From contig JALGPX010000009.1 in NCBI GenBank assembly GCA_023515795.1, forward strand, positions 131,899-195,898: DNA of 64,000 bases, given 5' to 3'. Positions 31,038 to 40,562 of this stretch are shown here, in pieces. The notes under the pieces were generated by a model, which was not told the DNA's origin, did not search any database, and saw only the letters and a program-made list of their open reading frames with translations. How positions within the stretch are numbered: position 1 is the first letter of the stretch; the number at the start of each line of letters is the position of its first letter. The position numbers and the translations under genes were made by a program. Source of the DNA: Amoeboaphelidium occidentale (lineage: Eukaryota; Aphelidiomycota; Aphelidea).

Positions 31038-33420
31038 TTATTCTCTTCTAGATCTTTTCGATGATCGATAGTCTACACGTAAGTTACGAGAAATGCACAA
31101 ACCTTTCGATGGGGGTAACGACGCGGCTAACAAAAGCTCTACAACATCCTCTGGATCAACAAAAGGTCCTTTAAAAAGTTAATTCTGATTTCGAGCCACT
31201 TACCTTGAAATTGCGACTTTTCAGGTAGAATTTTTAGCAACAAGGTAATACTTTGAGGGATTCCGCCGGTAGTAGGCGCCATTAAATTGCTCTTGGAGTA
31301 GGAGGAGAAAGCAATTTCTGCCGAAACAACGCCGTCAGCAGAAGGTTCCGGAGTGAATGAATTGTAATTGTTAAGATTTGGTTTTAGGAAAATTGACCCA
31401 TAAGAATAAGCCAATGCCCTCTTCTTTGCAGGGTACAAATGTTCCTCGTCCTTCATAGCTGGCAGAATTACTGTCTCGCGCTTTTTCGGAATAGAAGTTT
31501 TGCCTGTCTCAACTTTCATTGCGTCTGTAAATATTGGCAAAGCAAAAGGAACGGAAGATCGTCTTTCTGGTACAAACCCTACTTCTTTCTCCAGAACGTC
31601 ATTCAAATCTAAAAACTCATATCTTGACAAAAGCAGTTTGATTTCTGGCTCTACAAGTCTTAATTAAATCAATGGAAAGTACCTGTGCCAGCTATAGTTT
31701 GCAGTCTCTGTTCGATACTTAAAACGGAAGGTAGATCGCCGAATAAGTTTTCATACTGAAGATACTCATCCAAAATTGGCACAATGTTGCTTCCAGAAAG
31801 TGTGGAAAAGGTCCTTTCACACAATGATCGAACATCTTCGAAATAAATTTAACAAAGAAAATCTTACTATTATCGTCGGCAACAGCTATCAAATGGTTTA
31901 AATACTCTTTAATGTACAGAGGATCATCGCCAAAATTCTTCATGCCAACTTCAAAAATTTTGAATGAAACATCTTTGTCTTTGTTACATTGATATTCAAA
32001 TAATGCTTATGTTTAGCTTGTAAATACCAGAAAAATTACCTGAAGCAGTAAAAATGTGATATGAACAATATTTTGTTTTCCTTGCGCGGCTAAACACTTG
32101 CCTCGCTCCTTTCATTCCCTCTGTTCTTCGGGAATATTTCATGAATTGAATCCATATACAATTCAACTTTCTGGATAATATATCCTCTGTTTTCTTATGC
32201 ATCATAAGAGTGTCCTTCAGTTTGACGTATTCAGCATCGTTAACAAGCAAATTATTCCTGTTTATATCATCGTCGCTGGATTCTTCATCTGCCTCTTCTG
32301 CTACATTCTCTGTACCTTTGAGTGCTTTCTCCCTGCTCTTCATTGATTCTTCGGTGCTCTCTACAGAATTGCGACACATTAGATAATCCTGTTCATATGA
32401 TTTAATAAGATCTTCAAAGAGGATTTTCGCTTGATCAAGTTGCTGCACACTCTCGTATAACTCGGTAGCATAAAATGTGATTAGCAAGCTTTTACTATTC
32501 GCTTCAATTCCTTGCTTCAAAAAATCTACAGCCTCAGGATCTTTTCCATTGGCCCTTAAGAATCGACCGCCGTCGAGCCATACTTCAGGAAAATGTCTCA
32601 AAAGTGACAAGGATTTTTTTATACAGTACATCACTCTCTGGATTAGTAACTCAGCGTCTTGTAAGGCCACAGGATCTGATTTTTCCCACTGAAGCCATTG
32701 TTTAAATGCTTTTAGCAGTCTTTTTTCTAAGTCAGTCCAAACAAGCGCTCCGATGGACTCATACTTTTCCTCAAACAACGACGCGTAGAAATCTTTAAGA
32801 GGTTTAACGCACAATCGAGCTTTCATGTACTGTGGACTTATTTCAGTTGTAAATTGCTTCGCCGTGGACCTTGATAGTTCATTTTCAAATGCGTCATATT
32901 GCTTCCATACACTTTCAATATCATTAAGAGGCACAGAGACTGCTCTGTGGTAAATCTTTCTAATCATTTGGATCTTCTGTGCATCTTCTAGTGCATTCTC
33001 AGACTTCCATGAGCTGACAAATGCTGCATACTTTAACCATAGTGAGCCACTTTCCAAATCTATTCCAACACTGTTAATGGCAAACTCGAACGCTTCTGTC
33101 CCGACTTGCTTAATATTCTGATCTTCAGGTATCGTGCCGGATATCACAAAGTCTACGTAATCTTCTGCAAGCTTTACATTCAATACCACCGGAATGCATC
33201 TTTGGTAGATTAACTTCACATTTTCTGCATTTTCTTTAGACTTCTCGTAATTCACGTACGACATCCACGCCTCAGTCTAAAGGAATTAGACAAATAATCC
33301 ACTCCGAACTACCGCTGATGGATTTAGCTTTAAAGCGTTCTCATAGGCATCTTTAACAGTCTCATATAACGCGCCGTTAGCTATTAATTTTTCGATGTTC
33401 TGAATGCTTGCAGCCGTCAT
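31038..33420 (-). CDS. RNA14: Cleavage stimulation factor 77 / Rna14
   Basis: HAT-repeat scaffold of the pre-mRNA 3'-end cleavage and polyadenylation complex. Seven exons with introns of 36, 34, 32, 32, 35 and 30 nt give 727 aa. The first joins LKLNPSA to TEAWMSYVNYEK. HAT repeats run through ENVKLIYQRCIPVVLNVKL, GSLWLKYAAFVSSW, SVWKQYDAFENEL, GARQVFSRARKTKYCSYHIF and IKEYLNHLIAVADDN. The C-terminal part has a Pro-rich region ending GPFVDPEDVVELLLAASLPP, the monkeytail that binds the CstF64/Rna15 hinge. An acidic insert (EEADEESSDDD) is present. The ATG at 33471 is an in-frame alternative start. Window neighbours PNUTS and Sub1 act in the same 3'-end process. Confidence 0.93.
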
Positions 33421-33527
33421 GCTCAAATTCCGAAAAATGGTCCGCGAGGCTTGTGTCAAAACATGCATCAAATGGCTGCCTCACTTCAACGAACAAATTC
33501 CAATTATTCTTCAAATACTTTTGTGGA

Positions 33528-35428
33528 ATGAAGAGTGTTATTAATCTATTTCTATTATTCGCCGCTTGTCTGGGTGACTTTGTGGTGTTGGGTCAAGAGT
33601 TTTGTGGTTCATTCTCAAACCTCTCGTTTGCTGTCTCCCGGAAGCCTATGTTTCAGAACACTTGGAGTTCAGTCGCTCTTCTTAAATCTTCAGCGCTTCA
33701 GCCAAGGAAGTTTGTCGCGACATGGCAGAGCAACACTGATTCTTCTGGCTTGGGAATATATGCACGATTGTTCTCGATCAACTTTTCTGGAGCTGTGTCG
33801 TCTAGTAAGTTCGATATACCGGTCAATAGCAGAATTTTGTATGGTACATTTTCTTCTTAGTTTAATTCGATGTCTAATATTCTTAGATCAGCGTGCTGCA
33901 GTTGTTACAGCGCTTTCTAACGGTGGTTTCGCAGTGGCGTTTGTTACAACTATTGATACTCCATCGAATGAACTGATACCTCAACAAGACAGGATATCAA
34001 TTCAAATTTTCGACTCTAATGGGCGTGTTGTTGGTTTGGAGTTCTTTGCTTCCGAGTCGACTGAAGACAGATTAGAGGTTGCTGTTTCAATAACTGCTAT
34101 TGAGTCGGAATTGGGTGGTTTTGTAGCTGCTTGGGTTCAACAAGGTCTTGATTCCACAGGAAATATTTTGCCCAGTGTTGTTAAGGCTAAATCTTTCTCT
34201 GATGATGGTGTATCACGAAGCGGTGAGATTGTTGTCAATTCCCTTGGAGGAACTGCTGGAAACACGGTATCACTTAGCAGTTTGGACAACGGAAACGTTA
34301 TTGCTGTCTGGGATGCTGATGTCGATAGTTGTGACTCGTCCGCTGGATACATATTTGCTCAAGAAATCTCGCCAAACGGTGCTTTGTTTGGGCCAATGTT
34401 TCAAATTAACAGATTCAATTCTACACGTAACTCTGAGCCCAGCGTAACTGGGTTAAGAAGAGGAGGCTTTGCTGTTTCTTGGACGTCTCAAGGAGAATCG
34501 GCATCCCAGATTCACTATCAAGTTTTCGACAGGTCCAAAACACCATTGTCTGCAACTTCGATGATGGTGAGCCAGAATGCAGAAGTTCGCTCTAGGTAAA
34601 GCAATTTCTTATACGTGAGGCTAACTCTGAATTAGTGGATCAAAGCTTGTTTCAAATCCTAATGGTGGTTTTATGATCATGTGGGTAAGCTCGTCTGCAT
34701 CTCTGCCTTTTGCGGTTCAATATCAACTTTTTGATGAATTTGGAATGCCCCTGGCAGAAGCATATGGTCTGGATGCAGGAAATACACAAAGTCAGACTTT
34801 ACCAGCCGGATTTATTCTAGAGAACAATATGCCAGTTATAACATGGACTAATGGACAGAATGCCATTCTTGGTAAATCTTTCCCTTGTAGACAAGATTGT
34901 GTCGTGAGTGAATGGAGTAATTTTACAAATTGTTCAGCTGAATGTGGTGGTGGAGAACAAACAAGGTTTAGACGTGTTTTGATTCCTCCTCAGCAAGGAG
35001 GACAAAGCTGCCCATTGAATCTGGTAGAAACTTGGCGTTGTAACACGGAACCCTGCCCAGATCCACTTTGTTTAAAATGCTTCCAAGGATTTTGTTACAA
35101 GCTCATACAAGGCAACTTTACAAATGTTGACGCGAAAACCACATGTTCTGATTCTATCTGCCCTGGTCAAGACTGTTTGGTATCAGTTGATACAGATTCC
35201 GAAAGAGAATATCTGATTAACAGCGTATCTAATGGTACTTCTGTTTGGATAGGAAGCTTCCGAGGAGAAACTTTGGGTGATAATTGTTTGGTGATGTCTC
35301 CTTTCGGCGCAGTTCTTATTCCTCCCAATGGATGCAATTCAAGCCATTCCGCTTTATGTGAGATACCATCGCCAGCAAACTGTGTACCTGAGCAGCTTTT
35401 GCTGAGGTCTGGTGCCTTTTCTAATTAA
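33528..35428 (+). CDS. Secreted protein: seven WQS-type repeats, TSP1 domain, C-type lectin-like domain
   Basis: Three exons (introns of 43 and 40 nt near 33850 and 34597) give 605 aa. A signal peptide (MKSVINLFLLFAACLGDFVVLG) is followed by about seven repeats, each with a GGFxVxW-type strand: KFVATWQSNTDSSGLGIYAR, GGFAVAFV, GGFVAAWV, GNVIAVWD, GGFAVSWTS, GGFMIMWVSS and NMPVITWTN. They resemble the GGFVVTWxSxGQDGSGxGIYAQ repeats of bacterial surface proteins and probably form a seven-bladed propeller. Next a thrombospondin type 1 repeat (EWSNFTNCSAECGGGEQTR), then a Cys-rich C-type lectin-like domain (CYKLIQGNFTNVDAKTTC to SALCEIP). No TM anchor is seen. Likely role: adhesion or recognition of host, prey or matrix (inference). 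Confidence 0.85.
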
Positions 35429-35452
35429 ATAATTTTTTACTACGTTTTGAGT

Positions 35453-36763
35453 ATGTCATTGAAACCACCTCTCCGATACCAATTCATCAGCGCACCAGCG
35501 GATAACACAAAGGAAATGACTCTGCAAAAGCTTAAAGCCAAAGTAGCTACTGGCTCAAATGAGCTTGCAGAAGTCGCTCCACTTCCCATTCCAGATTTCA
35601 AAGTCGGCACACTGGACAGTTTGGTTCAAGCATCCGACGAACTTTCCAAAGTCGATAGCTCCGTTGAAAGTATCGTCAAGAGGTTGGCTGAGAATGTAAA
35701 GAGTCTTTTGGAGAGCAATGAAGCAGCAGAGAGGGCTCGCACCCAATTGTTGGTCAATGATCGTAAATACTTGCAACTCTTAATCACTAAAGCTTTGCAG
35801 GACCAGTGGACGCATACGTGAGAAACTTTTCGTGGAATTCTATTAAGTACAGGACGGATAAACCGATTAAAGAGATGGCTGAAGTGATTGCGCAGGTTTG
35901 TGTATCCCATTTAACGCTGATTTTCTTCTTGAAGGAGGTCAATAACATCGATATAAACGTCAGGAACAAAATGGCCACATACAGCAATGTCAAGTCTAAT
36001 ATTGCGGCTATGGAACGAAAGAAGGGGTAACTTCAAACAGGATCATGGTTAATTAGTAGGGGTAATTTGGCAGTGAAGAATGTTAGCGATCTCGTTAAGA
36101 AGGAAGATTTCGTTTTGGGTTCAGAGTATCTGCAGACTATTGTGTTGGCTGTTCCAAAGCTTACACGCGATGAATTCTTGAAAAACTATGAGAGATTAAC
36201 TCAAATGGTTGTTCCAAGATCTGCTAAGGCCCTTGTAGAGGATGATGATTATGTTCTGTATGCAGTTGTTGTTTTCAAGAGGGTAATTGATGAATTCAAT
36301 GCAAAGGCGAGAGAGTATAAATGCATCCCTCGGGATTTTGTTTATGACGAACAGGCGATTGCTGATGAAAAGAAGGAATTGAGCACTGCCGCTAGTTCAG
36401 CAAAGGAGCAAAGGGTGAGTCCTTAAACGAATAGCATTTAATTTTTAGAATGCGCTCTTGAGGTTATGTAAGACAAACTTTAGCGAGGCTTTTGCTGCAT
36501 GGGTTCACATTAAGGCTTTGAGAATCTTTGTTGAATCCATCCTGAGATATGGATTACCGCCTAATTTTCAAGCAGCTGTCCTAAAACCCCACAAGGGAAA
36601 GCAGGATAAACTCTTAAGCACACTATGCCAACACTACCAGAAGTTGGGACCATCGTTTGGCAATGGAAAAGACGATAATCCTATCGAAGAAAATCTTCAA
36701 GGTTTGGCTCTAGACAAGGAATTTTTCCCATTTGTCCGGTTTGAGCTTGTATTTGAGGAATAG
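35453..36763 (+). CDS. VMA5: V-type H+-ATPase subunit C
   Basis: Peripheral stalk subunit that links V1 and Vo and is released on glucose-controlled disassembly in yeast. Five exons with introns of 38, 39, 33 and 34 nt give 388 aa (yeast 392). Matches: PDFKVGTLDSLVQASDEL, VDAYVRNFSWNSIKYRTDKP, VKKEDFVLGSEYLQTIVLAV, YERLTQMVVPRSAKAL and KTNFSEAFAAWVHIKALRIF plus VESILRYGLPPNFQA. The third intron ends at the second of two adjacent TAGs, since only this keeps the frame. It starts 24 nt after the stop of the secreted lectin-like gene. Confidence 0.95.
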
Positions 36764-36774
36764 ACAAGGAAGTT

Positions 36775-37068
36775 TTATTGCGCATAATCCGTCAAATTAC
36801 TCAATATATCATTCAAAACAGCATCTTTTCTCTGGTCTGGATTAATTTTCTGCATTGAAGCCATAACGCTAACAAGATTTTCCCGAAACTCTTTGGCAAA
36901 TGCCTTCTTTTTGGTTGAAACAAGATCGTTAAGTTTAATAATTGAGTCAAGCTCAGTTTCCAGTGCCTCAATATCTTCGAACATTCCGACTAAATCATGA
37001 GGTACAGTTTTCTTTTTATTGAATTCCTGGAGGAGATCGTCAAGCTGTTGCGCTGCCTTCTCAAACAT
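36775..37068 (-). CDS. 97-aa coiled-coil protein of unknown family (weak Ska2-like pattern)
   Basis: Starts at the ATG 37066-37068, 20 nt after the stop of the SARNP gene on the same strand. Three predicted helices: MFEKAAQQLDDLLQEF, EALETELDSIIKLNDLVST and FRENLVSVMASMQKIN. Size, helix layout and the LELMFQKA-like start recall Ska2 of the Ska kinetochore complex. The match is by eye and weak; BLOC-1-type small coiled coils are equally possible. The clean ORF, tight packing and ATG position support a real gene. Confidence 0.55.
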   Translation of the reverse strand: MFEKAAQQLDDLLQEFNKKKTVPHDLVGMFEDIEALETELDSIIKLNDLVSTKKKAFAKEFRENLVSVMASMQKINPDQRKDAVLNDILSNLTDYAQ

Positions 37069-37088
37069 TTTGGAAACAACCAAATTTC

Positions 37089-37672
37089 TTATTCAGAAGT
37101 TTCTGTTCGAGGTTTCTTGCTAGCGGGATCCTCAACGGTTTCAGTCTTGGTAACGTTACCAAACCTTTCTGCGCGTTTCTTCAGCTTCTCTTCATCCTCC
37201 CCAAGTTTAGAAATAACAGCCTTTGCAGGTTTCGGAATCGCAGGGCCTGCTGCTTTCTTTACAGGGTCAGTAGGGGCTGTTACGTTCGCCGGTTTAACTT
37301 CGATTCCAAACCTCTTTGCTCTAGCAATCCTTTTCTCCTCCTCCGACATACCTGAAGTTGTAGGAGACTTTGCGTCGTCGTTAGATTTGTTAGTGTTTTC
37401 CTCATTTTTTGACCCTTCCGGAATAGTTACCTCTAAATTACTATAAAGGGTTATAAATGACAGATTTTCTTTAATTACGTTTGCTCGTTCGTGTGTTGGT
37501 TCGATGAACCTTCGTCGTTATGTTCCACTTTAGCCTCTTCGGATTGATTTCCAGCAGACTCAAGCAGGCGTTGAATAAGCTCTTCTTTCTTTCCGTTCTG
37601 CGGCAGGCCCTTCTCTGAAAGTAAGTTCTTTAGTTCCTGCACTTTAAGTTTTTTCAACGCTGTTTCGTCCAT
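37089..37672 (-). CDS. THO1: SAP-domain mRNP protein SARNP/CIP29 (Tho1)
   Basis: Two exons with a 38-nt intron near 37442-37480 give 181 aa. The N-terminal SAP domain (residues 5-40: LKKLKVQELKNLLSEKGLPQ, EELIQRLLES) binds nucleic acid. After an acidic linker come two copies of the KRAxRFG-type motif (ARAKRFGIEV and KKRAERFGNV), the repeats by which Tho1/SARNP contact the DEAD-box helicase Sub2/UAP56 in mRNA export. Length is close to human SARNP (210). It lies in a three-gene tandem with Sds3 upstream (22 nt) and the 97-aa gene downstream (20 nt). Confidence 0.88.
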
Positions 37673-37694
37673 GATGTGTCGAAAAAGAAATGCT

Positions 37695-38459
37695 TTATTT
37701 CCTGCGTCTTGATGAAGTTACAATCTTCTTTGAGTAATACTAATGCAATAAGCAAATTGAAATTTGATAATTACCTTTGAGATAACATTGAAATCCTCTG
37801 CGATTTCGTAGTCCTTCAGCTTGTGTGATGTGAAAGGAACTGGCGCTTGTTTCTTTTTCTGGTTATTCGCATTGGCGACGTTATTACCAGCCAGTCTGTC
37901 TGAAGATTCCGCGCCGCGCTTTCGGAGTTTTCTTTGTTGAGATCGTAATTCGCTTTGCATGTCACTGTCTATAGTTAACGACTCTTTCTCTTCCAAGAGC
38001 TTTCTCTTTCTCTCATCAATCTGTTGTAACAACTTTTCCTTCAAGCCATCCTTGCTGGCATAATACTCCTGTTCAGCTGCTTGTTTCTCGTCCATGTAAA
38101 CCTGCTCAGCGTTCTTCAACTGAAACTCTCTCCATAGAATCGCCCTTTGAATAAAGAAATCCTTCTCTTTTTGCAGAAGCTGTATTCGCTCCAGGTATTC
38201 AGGATGTGTTCCTTAAGAATATAATTACGAAATCGACATGGAAAAGAGTACCCCTCTCGACTTCTTGCAGTTCATTCTTAAGCGCCTTCAGTTTCTCCGT
38301 GTAAAGTCTGGAAAAGATTACAGACCCATCAAAAATTTACCCATCCTTAGCATCCGCAAAGTCATGCTCGATCTTTATTAGTCGTTCCGTCATTAAGCGT
38401 AAGTGACGGTCCTTTTTCGACTCTGTTGGAACCTCTGAAGTCTGCGGAAGATTTGCCAT
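37695..38459 (-). CDS. SDS3: Sds3/BRMS1-family subunit of the Sin3-Rpd3 histone deacetylase complex
   Basis: Four exons with introns of 33, 40 and 35 nt give 218 aa. N-terminus: LRLMTERLIKIEHDFADAKD then LYTEKLKALKNELQEVERGT, HPEYLERIQLLQKEKDFF and AILWREFQLKNAEQVYM, which is the conserved Sds3 coiled-coil block. It ends with a basic tail, KYYSKKIVTSSRRRK, created by the last intron. Sds3 holds the HDAC dimer in Sin3 complexes. The stop TAA is part of an AATAAA hexamer (37694-37699 complement). Confidence 0.87.
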
Positions 38460-38518
38460 TTTGAAAACCAACTGATTGAGCAAAAATGAGAGGGTGGTCG
38501 AGATAGCAACTCAAGGCT

Positions 38519-38703
38519 CCCCAATTCAACAGAATACAAGTAACGGAGAAGATATCGGGTGCTGAGATATCACGTTGAAAGGGTTATCGTCATCAGCGGT
38601 GCAAGATCTCTGTGTGAATGTTTCAAGGATTGGTATTTCTACTTCAGAACAAGACAATCAGCATTAGGCTATGCTTAAACTATGCAACCACTTATGGATG
38701 ATA
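38519..38703. repeat. First copy of a 183-185-nt direct duplication abutting an unknown base (N)
   Basis: Runs from CCCCAATTCAACAG to CTTATGGATGATA and ends right before the N at 38704. It repeats from 38705 with only a few differences: T/C in GTTATCG[T/C]CATCAG, a 2-nt indel, and A/G in TGTGTGA[A/G]TG. A near-identical copy on each side of a single N is typical of a scaffold join that duplicated both contig ends, perhaps from two alleles. A true tandem duplication is less likely. Confidence 0.75.
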
Positions 38704-38704
38704 N
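38704..38704. other. Assembly ambiguity (single N)
   Basis: The only undetermined base in the window. It sits exactly between the two copies of the duplicated segment. Confidence 0.95.
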
Positions 38705-38887
38705 CCCCAATTCAACAGAATACAAGTAACGGAGAAGATATCGGGTGCTGAGATATCACGTTGAAAGGGTTATCGCCATCAGCGGTGCAAGATCTGTGTG
38801 AGTGTTTCAAGGATTGGTATTTCTACTTCAGAACAAGACAATCAGCATTAGGCTATGCTTAAACTATGCAACCACTTATGGATGATA
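38705..38887. repeat. Second copy of the direct duplication
   Basis: 183 nt, starting immediately after the N. Its end contains the ATG (38866) proposed for the 86-aa gene, so that ATG is also present in the first copy (about 38682). Apart from this ATG region no coding signal is seen in the 38460-38865 intergenic stretch. Confidence 0.75.
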
Positions 38888-39162
38888 TTTTACATAAGGT
38901 ATGATAAATATCTTGATAGCTGAAACTGAAGTAGTGGAAAATTTTACTTGAATTGTTTGCCACACCTTTTTCGAGTGGGTTTTTCGATACGAAGGGCTTC
39001 TCAGCTATTGTAAAGAGTCAAATTATTTTGATATATCCCGCTGCTGAAACAGGAAGAGATTTCTTTGCGAGTCATTTCAGATTTTATCTGAATGCAAGAG
39101 ATCCACCGCAGGATTTCGTTCACTTCTGCCTGGACCAGCTCACTTTAGGAACATTTCATTAA
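38866..39162 (+). CDS. 86-aa protein of unknown family, possibly only the last exons of a longer gene
   Basis: ATG at 38866, 33-nt exon (MQPLMDDILHK), 36-nt intron 38899-38934, then WKILLELFATPFSSGFFDTKG to DFVHFCLDQLTLGTFH and stop. The second exon looks like folded protein (IILIYPAAETGRDFF, RFYLNARDPP) and lies at the normal small distance from its convergent neighbour. I do not recognise the family. Because the start lies in the duplicated assembly segment, exons may be missing upstream. Confidence 0.5.
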
Positions 39163-39202
39163 TTTCGATAATTAATAAGTGTATTTCGTGATTTCACGCC
39201 TT

Positions 39203-39676
39203 TTAAGTTGCCTGAGACATTTTCATTCTCATCAGATTTTCAATGGCATGCCTCATGGACGATTTCTTCTCTATGGTTTCCTCCACGGAATCAATGTTCT
39301 TCTTTACATATGCTTGTTTCCTCTTTAAGAACTCTTCCGTCTCCTCTGGAGTCTATTACTTATTAGAAGTGCTCTAAAAAATTCAGACCTTGTCCACGTA
39401 GTAACCCGTGCCGATTTCAACCATCAAAGTGTTGCTAGCATCCAAATCCCCTTCAACAAAGAATGAATTCGTCAAAGGAATAAGGCATTTTCCGGCCTTG
39501 TTGCTATTTTTCATTACAGAGATTGCATTTGAGGCTGCTTGGTATTTCTCGAATGCGATTCTTAACTGCTCTTCCGCTGCTCCAAAGCTCTTCAATTCCT
39601 CGTTCAGCTGCTCGCGTAGTTGCCCTAATTCTTGAACTGAAAGGTTTTCAACTGGAATCCCGCCGTCGTTAGCCAT
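39203..39676 (-). CDS. GIM5: Prefoldin subunit 5 (Gim5)
   Basis: Alpha-type subunit of the hexameric co-chaperone that passes nascent actin and tubulin to CCT. Two exons with a 36-nt intron give 145 aa. Coiled-coil arm LREQLNEELKSFGAAEEQLR; beta-hairpin region CLIPLTNSFFVEGDLDASNT then MVEIGTGYYVDKV; C-terminal helix TEEFLKRKQAYVKKN-like, read here as EEFLKRKQAYVKKNIDSVEE. All features match PFDN5. Confidence 0.93.
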
Positions 39677-39975
39677 GAATCAATTTCAAGAAAGATCAAG
39701 GTCAAAACTTGTACACTTTGTGTATCAATGTAGCAGGCCTATTAGTAGTTAACTAAGTCGTGAGACATCGTATTCTCATTAAGGATAGGCAAATACGTCA
39801 TAATGCGTAGCGATCTAAAGAGCAAAACCCATATCGTTAAATGCTTCAGGAGAATCAAATGGAACAAAAACCACGAAGAGATACTTGTTCTAATGAGCTA
39901 GAGTCTATATACTTTGACTCAGATTTACGGCCTCGAAACAGATTTGTCGCGAAGACTTTTCCTTTTCCAACAACC
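39677..39975. promoter_or_regulatory. Divergent promoter region between prefoldin 5 and Sub1
   Basis: 299 bases between divergent starts. The Sub1 frame is open upstream to an in-frame ATG at 39859, which would add 39 residues with no PC4 similarity, so I treat it as untranslated. Nothing else is recognised. Confidence 0.35.
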
Positions 39976-40487
39976 ATGTCAAGCAAGAAACGAGAAATGG
40001 ACGACTTTATCGTAAATGATGACGACTTTGACGATGACTTATCAGTCGTAAGCATTCATAAAGATATTTCGTAACATTTACCGGTTGAAGGGTGATGATG
40101 ATGAGGAGGAGGAAAAGAAGACGGCAAAGCCAAAAAAGAAGGGCGCAAATGAAGCAGCAAAGGTAAGAGCGCCTTTAACTTTTCCATTAAACCTTTAAGA
40201 AAAAGCAGAAGACCACAGAAGGCAGCAGTGCGAAGAACGAGAACGGTGAAACATACTTTGATTTGGGTAACAACAGACGTGTAACCATCAGAAAGTGGAA
40301 GCAATATAAGCAAGTCGATATCCGCGAGTTTTACACCGATAACAGCGGCGCGGACAAGCCAGGAAAGAAAGGTGCGCATGAATTGAGTACGATCAACTAA
40401 TTTTTAGGCTTAGCATTATCTGCAGACCAGTGGAAGAAGATCAAGGAATTGTTTCAGGAAATTGACGATGCCATTGATGCCTTATGA
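39976..40487 (+). CDS. SUB1: Transcriptional coactivator PC4 / Sub1
   Basis: ssDNA-binding cofactor of RNA polymerase II and III that also links to 3'-end processing. Four exons with introns of 43, 37 and 36 nt give 131 aa. An acidic start (MDDFIVNDDDFDDDLSV) and a Lys-rich stretch precede the PC4 core: YFDLGNNRRVTIRKWKQYKQ, VDIREFYTDN, LALSADQWKKIKELFQEID. The invariant aromatic and basic ssDNA contacts (R-V-T-I-R-K-W) are intact. Confidence 0.93.
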
Positions 40488-40562
40488 GAAGTTAATAAAT
40501 AATTACTACGGTGTTATGTTGCATTATCGTAAATTCTTCTTTGCTAGACGTTTTTCTTCAGC

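Noticed and set aside
31645-31680. A 24-nt intron in RNA14 ending at TTAAG
   Set aside because: The same donor with the TAG eight bases farther on gives a 32-nt intron and the frame AEPEIKLLLSRYEFLDL, which continues correctly. The 24-nt choice breaks the frame.
38519-38887. Paired direct repeats as possible long terminal repeats or a transposon footprint
   Set aside because: The copies are separated by only one N and show no terminal inverted ends, target-site duplication or internal coding. An assembly join explains them better.
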